DNA of 27,330 nucleotides from the NCBI GenBank assembly GCA_933822405.4, contig CAKOGP040001458.1, positions 1 to 27,330 on the forward strand, given 5' to 3'. Positions 1 through 12,100 of this stretch are shown here, one piece after another (the first letter of the stretch is position 1; every line of letters begins with the position of its first letter). The notes under the pieces are model-generated. The model made no database searches. It saw only the letters and a program-made list of their open reading frames with translations, and was not told the DNA's origin. Source of the stretch: Cylindrotheca closterium (lineage: Eukaryota > Bacillariophyta > Bacillariophyceae > Bacillariales > Bacillariaceae). The position numbers were made by a program, and so were the translations under genes.

Positions 1-239
1 AAACAAAATAAAAATACGCCGCCCCGAGTGGCAAGATCGTTTCTACATGTGCAAGGGTGCAATGTAATATCCGATGAGAGCAACTTCCTTGGGATTGGAT
101 GCCTCACACTGGTTCAACAGTACTGGAGTCACCTCCGTATGGTAAATGGCCATGACAGCCGTTAATGGCAATCTAGAAACTTGAGATAGTTTTAATACGA
201 TTAATGCATCAGTTATATATTATGTATGGACTTCTTGAG

Positions 240-759
240 TCTTGTACCGTCCGGGATCCAATGGTGATTGGTCTAAGATTGCAATTGCTTGCCGCATTCC
301 ATGTATGTTGTCCAAACGAAAAGGACCAATTGGAGGTGAAATTGGAGACGTTCCAAATCTATGCAAAGTGAGTTCTGACCAAAGAAGGGCTCACAGATTC
401 TGCTGTACTGTTGAAGTTGCTCTTGACCAGATAGAATCAAGAGTAGCTCTGCGAATGAACTCCATTGTCTCCAAGTCTTGCAGACAAGTATCCAAAGGGT
501 CTCATTTCATCATATTCTGGAATTGGGATGTCTCACACTGGAAATGGAGCATCAACATATCTCCAGCTCAAGCTGTTAGAAACCTCGTTTCATCCTCATT
601 CGTTACTGTGACGTCACCTTCTTTGTCTATCAAGTTGCGCACTGGAAAATGTGTCTTTCCCAGAGGACAAAAAACATCCTTCACAGAAAGCTGCACGGCA
701 AGCTGGGAACATTCCTCAGTTGCAACAAAAATTTCCGCAGAATAATCCAGGTGTGGCAC
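240..759 (-). pseudogene. Degenerate mobile-element-like ORF remnant
   Basis: Read on the minus strand, this stretch gives protein-like text broken by stop codons and at least one frame change. The first piece (759 to about 568) runs into a stop. The same frame then reads GDMLMLHFQCETSQFQNMMK, followed by another stop. After a frame change it reads EFIRRATLDSIWSRATSTVQ, then, past one more stop, PPIGPFRLDNIHGMRQAIAI and LDPGRYK. From memory, this series (FQC-x2-C-like motif, RRA-LD-WSR, GPFPLED-like, LD-G-Y) matches a repetitive ORF family in diatom and other protist genomes, some copies of which carry a tyrosine-recombinase-like C-terminal half. I could not verify that. The C-terminal part would lie towards base 1, where I see only shorter scraps. 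The plus-strand ORF at 242-745 is a shadow of this remnant. It is clearly not a functional gene; the family name is inference. Confidence 0.45.
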
Positions 760-1522
760 TGTAACTTTTGTAACATTCCATATAATGTACCGGTACCAGG
801 TAGAGTGGGGTTTGCTGTTCGGGTGTCAGAAATTAAAGCTATTTATTTAGTTAACTTTAAGTGAAACTCCGTGTTGCACCATGTTGCAGTTTACGACAAA
901 AATTCAGGTTCCTTTTCGGCCAACTCAACCGACCAAATATTCGACTCAGTCAACTGACTATTTCTTCTATTTTAGCCTTCACGGTACAATTGATGTTATG
1001 TCAGCTTTCCCACCATTTGCAGACCATGCCCTGTACACTTTGTAGTATCGGTACTCGTACCCGTATTCTCATCAGTCCAAAAGTCTAAAGTAATAATAAT
1101 TTTTCAAAAAAATACTCTGACTGCTACCCTTCTAACAATAAAATTGTTAAATGGTCTTTCCAAAGAAGGCATGGGCTGCTCTGCAACCTCTAGCATTCAC
1201 TTTTAGTTGCGGAAGGCAACGGCTGTATTATTGGATGGGGAGATAAGAATCGTAGCTGTACGACACCATGTGATTGATGCCCTGTCTAATCGACTGATGC
1301 TCCTGGTTTGGTGAAACTATTACCTCGTAAAGTTACTAGTAGTTGGATACCCCTTCCTTACTTCCAGTTCTCTTCTAGTTGTAAAGTCGAATGTCATTAT
1401 TAAAGCAAAGACGCCTTCAGCGTTCTGCTCGCTTGTCAGACAGGAGAAATGAAGATCCCCGCCAACCCCGTGCCCAATGAAAGTGATTGAGAGCGAGAAA
1501 TCTTTTAGAAAAAAAGGCCTAC
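760..1522. other. Intergenic region without recognisable gene
   Basis: This lies between the element remnant and the 3' end of the M16 protease gene. It contains only short open frames without recognisable motifs, plus one copy of the palindrome GTACCGGTAC at 787-796. The part next to 1523 should include the 3' untranslated region of the protease. No RNA gene was recognised. Confidence 0.5.
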
Positions 1523-4500
1523 CTATGCTTGATTATCTTCGATTTTTTCCCGCCAGTATGCTATAATGGGCCATGTTGACAAGTGATTTTTGAAGTACCG
1601 TATACTGGAATAAGATGACAATACACCAGCCTGCGCAGAGGTAGATTCATACTCGTCCTTCATTGAACGACTGTACACTCTTGAGGATACAACACGCCTT
1701 TCAGGAGCATCAGTTGCATAGTACTTATCAAAAAAATCAAGCAACGCCTTCTTCAATTGCTCGGGAGACTTTCTAGGATTTCCGTTCTTGGTTCTTTCCG
1801 ATGGTTCCTCAGTGGTGAGAACCAGTTCATCTGAAAGTCTCTTCAGCCGATCAAAAACAGGAGATATTGCCTCATGACAAGTATCAGTTGCAACAATTTC
1901 GCCCCATACCGATCCGACCTCCTGAGATAGTCTTGTATTCTCTTCGAGCAGCTGTCCAACCATTCCCCGCGCTTCCATTGCAATGGCTTCCACAGTCATG
2001 TCCTCCAATTCCCGCCGAAACAGTTGAAGCCAATTTTCAATGCGATCTTCAAGAACCAATGGGGAGGAGTTGCTACTTTGGACAACAACGGAGAGACCCC
2101 AAGAAGAGCCAGCAGTCTTGCGGGTGAACGCACTCACGATGTAACCCAATTGTTCCTGCGTTCTCAGTTTGTTGTACGCCGAGAGATACGCCTTTATTTA
2201 TAGATGACAGACGGAGAAGAAAAGCAAAAGTAAGCGCAATAAGAAGTTGCACCTGCAGTGGGAGGAGACGCCAATGCTTACCAGGTGACTGATTAGATCA
2301 ATAATCCCGATACCTTCGTATCCCAACGTCAAATCGCAACCAGCCTGGAACGTCACTTCGACAGCACAATTCTCCTCCGACGGACTACGAGCAAGTTCTT
2401 GAACTTTTACAGGGATTGATTCACCTGCAACGTTCTGACCAAAAATCAAGATGGCCTCATCTCGTGTTGGTAATCGCACGGATTTGAAGATAGGTGCCTC
2501 AGAATCGCGAAGTACCCTTGAAGGATTCAAGAATCGCTGTGAAATTATGCCTCCAACTTTTTTGGCACTTTCTTCGTCAATGTTACCAATGCAGAGGGAG
2601 CTCAACTACAAAACGAGAAGAAGCTTTAGAGGAACCAATGACCATCAATTATACACCGAAAACATGTTCCCTCACCTTCAGACGTCCATTCAATCCTTTG
2701 CGGACAGTCTCACCGCACTCTTCCATTTTCAACGGTTTGTTATGAGCATCATCACGCTCCATTTCATCAATATATTCATCAAGGAACCATACATTCTCTT
2801 CTAGCAGTAACCTGGAATTGTAGTTCGCTACTTCATGAGGAGCATCCAGGCGGTAGTTTTTCGTTTCTCGCAACAGACCTAAAAAAGAGATAGCTGTTAA
2901 AAACGGACAACAAGTTGTCAATCAGATACCATGAATCTGCTCTCTCACTCTCTTTAGCTTTTTCGAACTTGGAAGATAATGCAGGGTTCGTATCTTTTCC
3001 TGCTTCCAATTCATCAAGTAGACTTAACATCCTACTAGTCAGCGTATCGAAAAGAAAAACCAACTTTTCAGAGTATCCTTTCATGCTGACCTTGTAACCC
3101 GAGGGCGTGCAGCTTAGCCTTTTTGATGAAGAATGTGAGTGGCTTGGTTAGTATCAAAAAGTCTATCAAGGATATCTGCTTACCTGTAGCTGCATCCAGC
3201 AAGGCTGGCGTCATATAGAAATGAGTTTAAATCATCATTCAAAACTCGTTCATAAATTCTTGACAATGTCATCGATCTAGGCGACGAGTATGCTTCGGGA
3301 GAAACAATTGACACGCGAATGAAAGATTTTGGGACACGCCAGAAGCGATCCAACTTGTGGTAAAATTTGAAGTTGGGCCCTTGTTCAATGAGAACAGGTG
3401 CCGCCCGTCGACACTCATCCTTGTCGGAAATGCTCATGACTTGATTTTGTCCATCATCGTCGCATCGTAACGAGAAGTCGGTGGGAATGTATCTGTTCAA
3501 GTCGGGTAAATGAAGTTTTAAATTTCCATTCGCTTCGCTTGATTTCCATTGTCCCAACTTTTCGGTGGGCATCTCGTATTCGCGATATTTTGCACCATAC
3601 CGTGGTTCTATATTCCAATCGTCATGATCTTCTTCGTCAATCGCCGAGTTAATGATTGTCACCATTGCATTTTCAGGGCTCAGACGTTCCAAGAAAGCAT
3701 TGGCAATGAGCGGGTCATAGTCTTTGACCAAAGAGCCACTGGCCAATATTTCATTTGGTCGTCCATCGTCAAAGAGCAATTCAGCAGCTGTTGAACAGAA
3801 GTCGGTAGGATCACCATTCTCTCGAAACTTAAAGTTAGTAGCAGAAATTTGACGAAGCTCGTTGTGGTATTCTGCCATTAGTTTGGGGCTCTTCACTGCA
3901 GTATCTCTAATCAAACAAATCCACTGGAAGACAAGGTCCATAATCAGGTCCTTCTGTTCCATTCCTTTGGGTGTTAGATATAGGGTCAGGCCGAACAAAG
4001 AGAAATCGGAAGCGTCAATCGCAGTTCCACTTGTCAAAGTTGTGATTAGATTGAGATCATTCAATATGCAATGAAGCGAGCCTTTGGATTCGTGCCCAAG
4101 TAGGTGCGAAATAACCCGATGAGGTCTTGTTGCACGAAGAACAGGATCCGCCATAGGCGGCGTAGCAAATTGTACTTTAAGGGTTCGGCTTTCCAAAAGT
4201 GGTATGACTTCTCGAATCTTCCCAAGTTGCTCCTTCCCAAAAGCTGGCTCATTAGGATTGTAAACCGCGTTTTCGCGAGGAAAGAGGAGACTATTTGGAT
4301 TGTATTTCTCTCTTCTTGGAGGGTGATTGGAGTATGGAAGCTGTCCGAAAGTCTCTTCCACGACCTTTTGAAGAGAATCGAGAGGCCCACTAGAGACGAC
4401 TGCTAACCGCATATTTGATGTTGTGTAGTATTTTTTCAAGAATAATCTCAAGAGATCTATTGGTGGTTGTCCTGCTGACATCAACGTCTCATAGTTTCCA

Positions 4501-5603
4501 CATCCAAAGCTGAAAATGATGAGATTGAGATTGTGCCTCAAGATAAAGAAAAAGTCCCAAATGCGGGGTTCTTACTTTGAGAAAGGGTGTTTCTGGTTAG
4601 CAATCGATTTCAGGAGCTGGTAGTTTCGCCATGCATCGCTCGTTTTGCCGTTTCTGTATTCCGAATCAATCGCTCGAAGTTCTCGTTCTGCCATGCTTTC
4701 TTCAAATCTAGGAGCAATGAAGAACTGAGAGAAGCGATCTAGAGCACCAACTAAACCTTCAGATACATTTTCACTTTCAATCGCTTGTGTAGTTATGCTG
4801 AAGTAATAGTTGGTATCTTCCATGTCGGTGTATGCGTTGGAAAACCCCCCGTGCTTGCTCAAAAATCCTTTGCAATCATGCGAATTAATGGGTTGAGACC
4901 AATGAAACAGCGTCTTATGATAAAGATGACAATGATAAAGATGACATCTTCACCAGGATACTTTTCAGTTCCCAAGAATACCATATGCTCAAAAAAGTGG
5001 CCCAAGCCCGGGAGCCCTGGCAATGAGATAACGAGTTTGAGATGGACAAAACATTGTTGGATGGATGAAGATTTTGCGTGGGCCCTTACCGCCATGATTA
5101 TCAACTTCAAAACAATGGACCGAGCCTGGAAGCCCTGATGAAGAGTCTACCGCAGCATCTGTGGCGAGGCTAGCGGAAGCACTTATCATCGAAGAATCAT
5201 CAAAATGGCCAGCTTGAATATGCATTGCAGCTGCTTCAACAGTCGCAGTGTTGTCTCCATTTGTTTTTGAATGTACTGGATTCCTGACAAGCAATACTTT
5301 AAGATTGTTTTTCAATTTGATGTATCTGTATTGACGCAAGTCTCTGTCTGGCTTCATGAAGTCTTCTGATTCTACCAAGACCTCGGTTTCACTTGATGCA
5401 GATTGCGCCCCCACAAAACCCGCCGAAGTTCCAGCGAGAGCTTCGGCAGAAATCGCGATGCCGCGAACATTATCTGGTGATGCGATGGAAATAGAGCTAA
5501 GACCTTTCCACAAAGACCGTGATAGTGGTTTGTTTGAGAAACATTGTCCCGCAGATGCACACAGAAACAAAAGGCTGATTTTCATGCTGTGAATTATTGT
5601 CAT
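1523..5603 (-). CDS. Peptidase M16 family metalloprotease (insulysin/nardilysin type), 8 exons
   Basis: Zinc endopeptidase of the inverted-zincin M16A family. Proposed exons, 5' to 3' on the minus strand: 5603-5090, 5016-4954, 4867-4576, 4509-3184, 3118-2949, 2878-2676, 2605-2282, 2191-1523. They join in phase to about 1186 aa. The N-terminus (MKISLLFLCASAG, second ATG at 5585) looks like a signal peptide, so a secretory, ER or organelle-targeted form is likely. HFFEH at about residues 178-182 is the HxxEH zinc and catalytic motif. The third ligand Glu lies in the ELRAIDSEY segment, followed by DAWRNYQLLKSIANQKHPFS, typical of insulysin. LLLEENVW and, near the C-terminus, AYNKLRTQEQLGYIV are hallmarks of the inactive half that closes the chamber. 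The length is somewhat above the usual 1000 aa because of the N-terminal extension. The intron at 4953-4868 is uncertain (see findings). The physiological substrate is unknown. Confidence 0.9.
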
Positions 5604-6148
5604 TTCCACAGACTAGGTTGAGATGGACACAGCAACAAAATCGAGGGATTGAATGACCAGGATATCTAAGCACGTTCGAAAGGATAAAAATAAGGAGCTC
5701 TATCGGATGCTCTGCTCGGAAGTTGCCTGATATGTTTGTCTTCAGTGATTGTTACTGGACTCCATATCGGTCTTCTCTGATCGAATGAATCATTTGGTTA
5801 GATATTTGCCTGTAGTATGCAGACGGCGGTCGGACGATGAGAGGATTAAAAGTTTCGAGAACGAGTATCTACTACAGTTCCGGTTACTCTTCAAGGACTG
5901 GTGCGCAAGCAAGTCTCTGCCATCCGGCAAAACCCAAAAGACCATCTTCACTCCACAGCACACCGGAGAATCAAACCCAAAGAAGCACCCAGACAGAAGG
6001 TGCCACTACGCTATCCTCGATAGTGAACTAGTCCACAACTACTGCACTCAGGGAACTACACAGCACACTTCGATAATGGAATAATGCGCCAAATTGGACT
6101 GATCCTACTTAATGCTGAAACAATGGTTCGTTTTGGAATTATTGGCCA
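5604..6148. other. Intergenic: M16 promoter side and Pol epsilon 3' side
   Basis: This 545-base gap separates the M16 start codon from the stop codon of the Pol epsilon gene; both genes are on the minus strand. It should contain the Pol epsilon 3' untranslated region and the M16 promoter. A plus-strand open frame of 111 codons (5749-6084) has no recognisable motif or hydrophobic pattern, and I do not call it a gene. No TATA box or RNA gene was identified with confidence. Confidence 0.5.
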
Positions 6149-9100
6149 CTACGGAAACAAACTCAGCATATGACTTGTTGTTTCTTGCAGCTCTTCGAGC
6201 AAATGGTGCTCAGCAATCCACTGCAAGGTTCGGATTTCTGTTCGCATGACCTCTTGTGAAATATCCAGCTTAAAAGGTGCAGAAGACTTCGACACCCTTG
6301 CGAGACCATGTGTCGCCACAGCATTTGTCTTGGAACACCGAATATCTTGAAGCTGATAACGCATCATGCGGCGATGTAAGTGATGAATCAAGCGGCTCTG
6401 GATGCGATCTGCATCGTATTCTACTCCGCAGTCTTCACAAAACCAATGAACCTGTGACAATCGAATCTCTGTTAGCTAGGAATATTCCAGAATCGCTTTC
6501 GACATGTACCAATACGTACCTGTTTCTCATTCTCGTCGGAGGTTGGTGGCAGATGGCAGAGATTTATGTCTTTGCATTCTTGACATTCGGGGCAAAAAAC
6601 GTCTGGCAGAATAAACGTCCGACAAGGATTATCCCACTGGGCAATTTTCGAATACTCAGCAACACCAATTTGCGCCAACAAACTTCGTTTCAAGATATGA
6701 ACTTCCGTCTCCACATCACGGTCGAGCCCCAAGACAACCATAACAGATTTTATGAATTGCAAGACTGGGTGGCAACGACCAACAGATTTCTTCAGCGCAT
6801 CATAAGATTCTTCATCCTTGATGATTTCCGCAACTGCGCGAGTCAAATATGCGGCGAAGTATTTTGAGATCATCTTCTGTCTGTAGGCCAACAAGTCCTG
6901 GTTTTGCTCCGCACGAAGCATCGCGTTTTCATTGCCGCTTCTGCTCAATTCCACCTGCCTTTGAAGAGTATCCCTCGAAAATCGTCCCACTAAAATTCTG
7001 AAATATTCCTCGGCGGTTTCGCTTCCGAGGTGGTTTATTATGCTCCATGCAGTCACAACGGAAGGAAGAACTACAGCACTGCTGTCAGAGTTTTCTTCGA
7101 TAAAAAACTGTCCTTCAGTTTCATGCTTTTCCACTAAATCCAGATGCATTGTTCCAAAGTTGTACTCATCAAGAAACAAGAGATGGGTGTGAAAGCGACG
7201 TGGTCGCAGTGATAGTCGTGAGAGCGATGACAAATTTTGGCCATGATCATGTCCACGCATCGTATTGATAACAAAATCTATGTACTCCGCCGCGTCATCT
7301 AGCCTTGTTTTCTTCGTAGCGACAGTGATCTTGTGGAATGATGCAAAGACGATGGAGCAACCAAGTCGCTGCAACTCTCCCAATAAGCGAGCGAAAGTGG
7401 ATTTCATCAATATATGAACCACCCGATGTAACGCTGGGTCGTGCATAAGGGTTTCAGGGGCAGAAACAACACGGTACAAGTTGTGCAGCAGAGCATCGGC
7501 GACCTCATTGTTGTTTGCAAACGCATCCTTCAACCACGTGGAGACAAGGGAACGAAGAAGAGGTAATGATATCGACGTTGCCGTTTCATCTCCCATCGGC
7601 TCGATAGACTTGATGGCGTTTTGATCGGCTTCGAATTGAAGAACGTTTGTCGGAGAGGGTGGGTTCGAGGACTGCGAGATATGTTCTGTTTCAGTCAACG
7701 CAGAAATTACAAGATCTTGCAACTCTATATCAACACAAACCGTTCGATAACAGCCCTGGCGCCGAACAACAGGACTAATAAGACCTTCATTATCACCCCA
7801 TATGTCGTCATGATTCAAAATGTGAGTTCCAGTCAGTTGAATCGGTGGCTTCGTCGACCCATTTCCGTGAGCGAAGAATGGACCCCCAGTGTCAGGTTGG
7901 CGAACTGATTGCGTTGCCCACGACACAGCACGATTCTTTTTCAAAAGTCTTGATAGTCCAATATCAAAGAGGGCAAAGCTCTCTTCCATCCCCAGATTTC
8001 CTATGGGTAGATTTCCATATCTGGCGTAGGACACCCGTTTGGGAAAAGACACGATGCCCATGTAAAGGAAAGCCTCCATGCACAACTGGGTCGATGGCCT
8101 TTCCCAATTAAGTGCTGGGAGTGTCGAGCTAGATGGATTGTGCTCTGGTCCTGGAGGAAAGGGCAGTTGGATGACAGGAAATGAATTCATTGCAGGAATG
8201 CTTCTCCTCAGTTGGCTCGTGGCTTTGTGGCTGTTGACTAGAAGAAAAGTTGGTCCATTGTTCGACTTGAGATGTGATGATAGCTCGTCATTCACCTGAG
8301 AAAGCGCCATTTCTTCCCGAGCCACAAAATTCAACCCGGATATTTCGCAATGCGAGCTAGACGATATACAAGCGTATTCAGATTCGAGATCCATCGACTG
8401 ATTTATCGTATCCAAAAGTTGCGAAAAGATGGCATCACAGCTGCTCACAGAAATGTTCTTGATTCCTCTACTAGCACCAGGGCTCACTATCCATACTTTG
8501 CACTTCGAGTGTATATGGAAGGCACCACGAGGCGACAATGAAGGCGCAGTGATATCGTCATTTCCATGCTTGCCTCGGAAAGAACCACTCCCTCCCTCAA
8601 TTGTGAACAAAGCAACCAAACCAGTTCTTGTTTTTGAGTTGATTCTGGTATACATGAATGTCCTCTTGTACGACAAATTGACGTTCAAGTATAAGCCCTC
8701 AGTGGGACGGTCCACTCTCTGGAGATCGGATAGAAGATGTGATTTCTTGCCCTTCCGTCGTTTGCCAAAGTTTGAAACTCTTGAAACGGATCCAAGCTCA
8801 GTCAGAGCCCGTGTGAGTAGGGGGGTACCGGTTTCAAAAACCTCATCGAGCACAGTCGCATCTCCCTCGTTTGACTTAGCGGCTTTCAAGTATGAAGTCC
8901 AATTCTTTTGCTTGTAGACATACTCATACATACTCACTTCGTAGAGAAATGCCGCCTTCTTCCGGTGTGGTAGATGTTTGTTGACTTTCCTGAGAGAGAT
9001 TATATCTTGGGAGTGGCTCACAATCTCTTGCTTCGTCGATACATATACAGTTCTTGGAACAGTAATGTGCATCTTTCGAAGAGACTCGCTGCCTAACATA

Positions 9101-12100
9101 ACCCAAGCAATAAATTCTCCAGTTGATACGGCAGAAGACGCTGTGTCGTACGAAGTCATCTCACGTAGCTCGATGATTTGCCATTCGCGCTGTGACACAT
9201 CCATCGCTGCTTCTTTCACAAACCCTTCCATACTGTTTGCTGCCTTCTTCCGTGTTGACAGATCGCGGATACCTTCCAATCGGTCTGATTGCAGGACATT
9301 TCGTTTCTCTTGACGACCCTTTCTCCAAAGAGACTTCTTTTGATTTAGCCAATTGTCGAAGTTCGAGCCTGTGAGTTTTACTCGTGGCGCATCTTCATTT
9401 GCAACACTCTCCAATTCTATCGCTCGGATTGCTTTTGTCCTGCTTCGACGTACAATCGGGCCCGCAGGCACGAAAGCTTCACCCGCAATGTCTTCGATAT
9501 CCATTGGAACAGGCCGAACTTGCGAACTCATATGCTTTGATGGCTTCGTTGAAAGCATGCTTTGGATACTTCGCTGCTGAAACCTGTCATTCAGCTGTTG
9601 GACCTTCGAGTTCAACCAATCAGGATGGGAAACCCGAGGTACAGGATTCGGAACTTTCTGAAGAGCAGCAGGGATCGTGATAATCTTTTGAATTGTCTTT
9701 CCTAGGCGTTCCATATAATAGTCCCAATCCAGAATGTTTCGAATGTCAAGACCTTCGCCTTCAAGCCCTGGCGCCTTGAGCCATTTTCGCAGAAAATGTC
9801 TCATAACTCCTGGCTCTGACTTCCAGATTGCTGTAGGAATTGCGCGTTCCGTTACCGGTGCCCCGTATGGCTGCTCCGCAATGATAAACTTGCAGTTCAG
9901 CCCTTTGTCCTTGATGATTTCGGCACCAAGAAACTGACCGAGTCGTCTGGCTGTTGTTTGGGATGTGCCCTTCTGATCACCATACTCCTCAAGTTGTCTA
10001 CTCATGTTCCTATTCTCACTGATCAAATCAATGAGTTCACTGTCATCCAAGGATTCGCCCCTTGTATCAATCACGTCGATCCAATGATTTGCGATTTCCG
10101 CGACACTGTCGTAGCATTGGACAAGGGAATTCCCATCGAGGAAACGTTCGAAAACTTGGGACTGAAATGTCTTAATCAATTCCAGCTCTCCCCGACGCTT
10201 CAATTCAAAGCCTTTCAATTCGGCAAGGGACCCGTCGAAATTGAATACTGCATATCTCTTCTTGAGAAGTTTTCCTTCCTCTGTGCTTGCAGGAAGTACC
10301 ATGCATCGATATGGCCCATCAACTTCGAAGAAGATAGAACACTCGCTACGACTCTCGTAGCCTCCTTGCTTTGCGTTCGTCAGGGTTTGATACTGGTGGT
10401 TGGTAAAGTTGTCGTGAACGTCAGCGTTTAGCATGATACAAGGATACTCCAGTTTGACCTTTGATCCATCCCGTGCCTTGAAAGTATAAACGTCGGGAAA
10501 GCTTTTCGGAAGAATGCACCAGATTCCATCTGTATCCAACTCCAAAGGCCGACCAATCTGTTCCACAAGAACACGCGCCTGTGTGATAAGATCGGCTCCA
10601 GTCTTCGTGACAATGCCTGCCATTTCCATGGATCTCCACCTTGCACCTTTTCTCATCACGTAGCCGTAAAAGGAGTTCAGAATGCACTTGTGCGCAACTT
10701 GGAGACTGTCGTACACAAGAACTTTATCCTCTGCCTCTTTCTTGGAGCGTGGATCTGTCGCGGTAGAGATCTTCTTCTTCCAAGTTTTGGTCATCTTTTT
10801 ATAATCATAACGGCGATCCCTGAATCGACGGACGGTGTCAACATAGAAATCATTTTCTCGCATGCAAACGATATCCTTTTTCGTGATTTCTTCGGTCACC
10901 TTTGTCCGTCGAAAAGCATTTTTCGAATACTCCTTCAAACGCGCAGTCACCATGTCGGCTTTCTCCCATTCTGCCAATTCGTTAAAGCGACGCCCATCAC
11001 TCATCATTTCCCTTGACAGTTGGTCTTTGGTGCGATCGTACTCAAGTTTCCCAGCTGGGCTGTAGTCTCCCCTCCAAATCCACTCCATTTTACGTTTGCA
11101 TCCATTCCTTGCATGGTTGAAATCGCATGCAGCACAAATCGAATCGTCGACGATGGCACTTGGCTGCAAACGGTTTGTGAGAATGATGTTTGGGTACATT
11201 GCCCCGACATCCAAATGGTAGATGTAGGGTTTTTCAACACGCTTCGGTCGATCGCGCAGAAGTTCAAGTTGCTCTACGATGAGAGATCGCACTTCGTCGT
11301 AGTTCACAATGTCAGCTCTGTCCATTCCCCCTTCCACCTCGATTGAGAAGCACAAATCTCGGTCAACGTTGTCTATCAATTGTTGAAATGCAGTGGGCTT
11401 CAGATCGAATTCATATTCAACGTCACTTCTATAGACACCAGTTTCCAAACATTCGACTTTACCACCGATGTATGTTTCACTTTCGAGCAGGTGACCGTTG
11501 TGAAACTTTGCCAATGGATCAATTTGTTTGTTTGGGCAAACAATACTCAGGTCATTCGCTTGTACCATCAACAAGGCCTCACATAGAGTACCAGACCCCT
11601 TTCGAAGCACATCTTCAGGCCCCATTGGAATAAGCGTGCATAAACTGAAAATGAAGAGGTGCACGTATTTCTCGTACAGGTAGTATGTTGCAACAGCATC
11701 GGAAACCGAGTACGTTGCCATATGCACGGGCCGTTCTTGTGCCAACGGAAGCATATCCTCAGGATCCACCTCAACCGGATCATATCCGAGTTTGTATTTT
11801 GTGACTGCTTTCAGACCTTGCGCGCCTTGTGGCAGGTAGGAGTCCCTTTGTACCCAGCAAAAGGCATCAAGATGCACGCAACAACGGCCTCGAAATTCAT
11901 CGTCACCAGACTTGCAAATGCCCAACTCAGACCAGAGGTCAATTCCATGACTTTTGGCTCTTTGAAGAAGAAAAGGCCAGTCAAAGGAGTCCCCATTGTA
12001 AGTCACCACGATTTGAGGGCGAAGTCGTTGATACTCCCTCACGAATCGGAGGATAAGCTCCTTTTCATCCTTCTCATTGAAGATGGAAAAGGGGCCAGGG

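Noticed and set aside
242..745. Plus-strand ORF of 167 codons
   Set aside because: It is antisense to the degenerate minus-strand element remnant, which carries the family-like motifs, and itself shows no recognisable motif.
5749..6084. Plus-strand ORF of 111 codons between the M16 and Pol epsilon genes
   Set aside because: No motif, no splice support and strongly mixed composition; it occupies the expected promoter and 3' regions of flanking genes.
6284..6337. Compensated frameshift as the cause of the missing CysB cysteines
   Set aside because: Another frame does give several cysteines (DKCCGDTW ... VFCTF), but spacing does not fit CxxC/CxC and the current frame aligns well on both sides, so two shifts would be needed.
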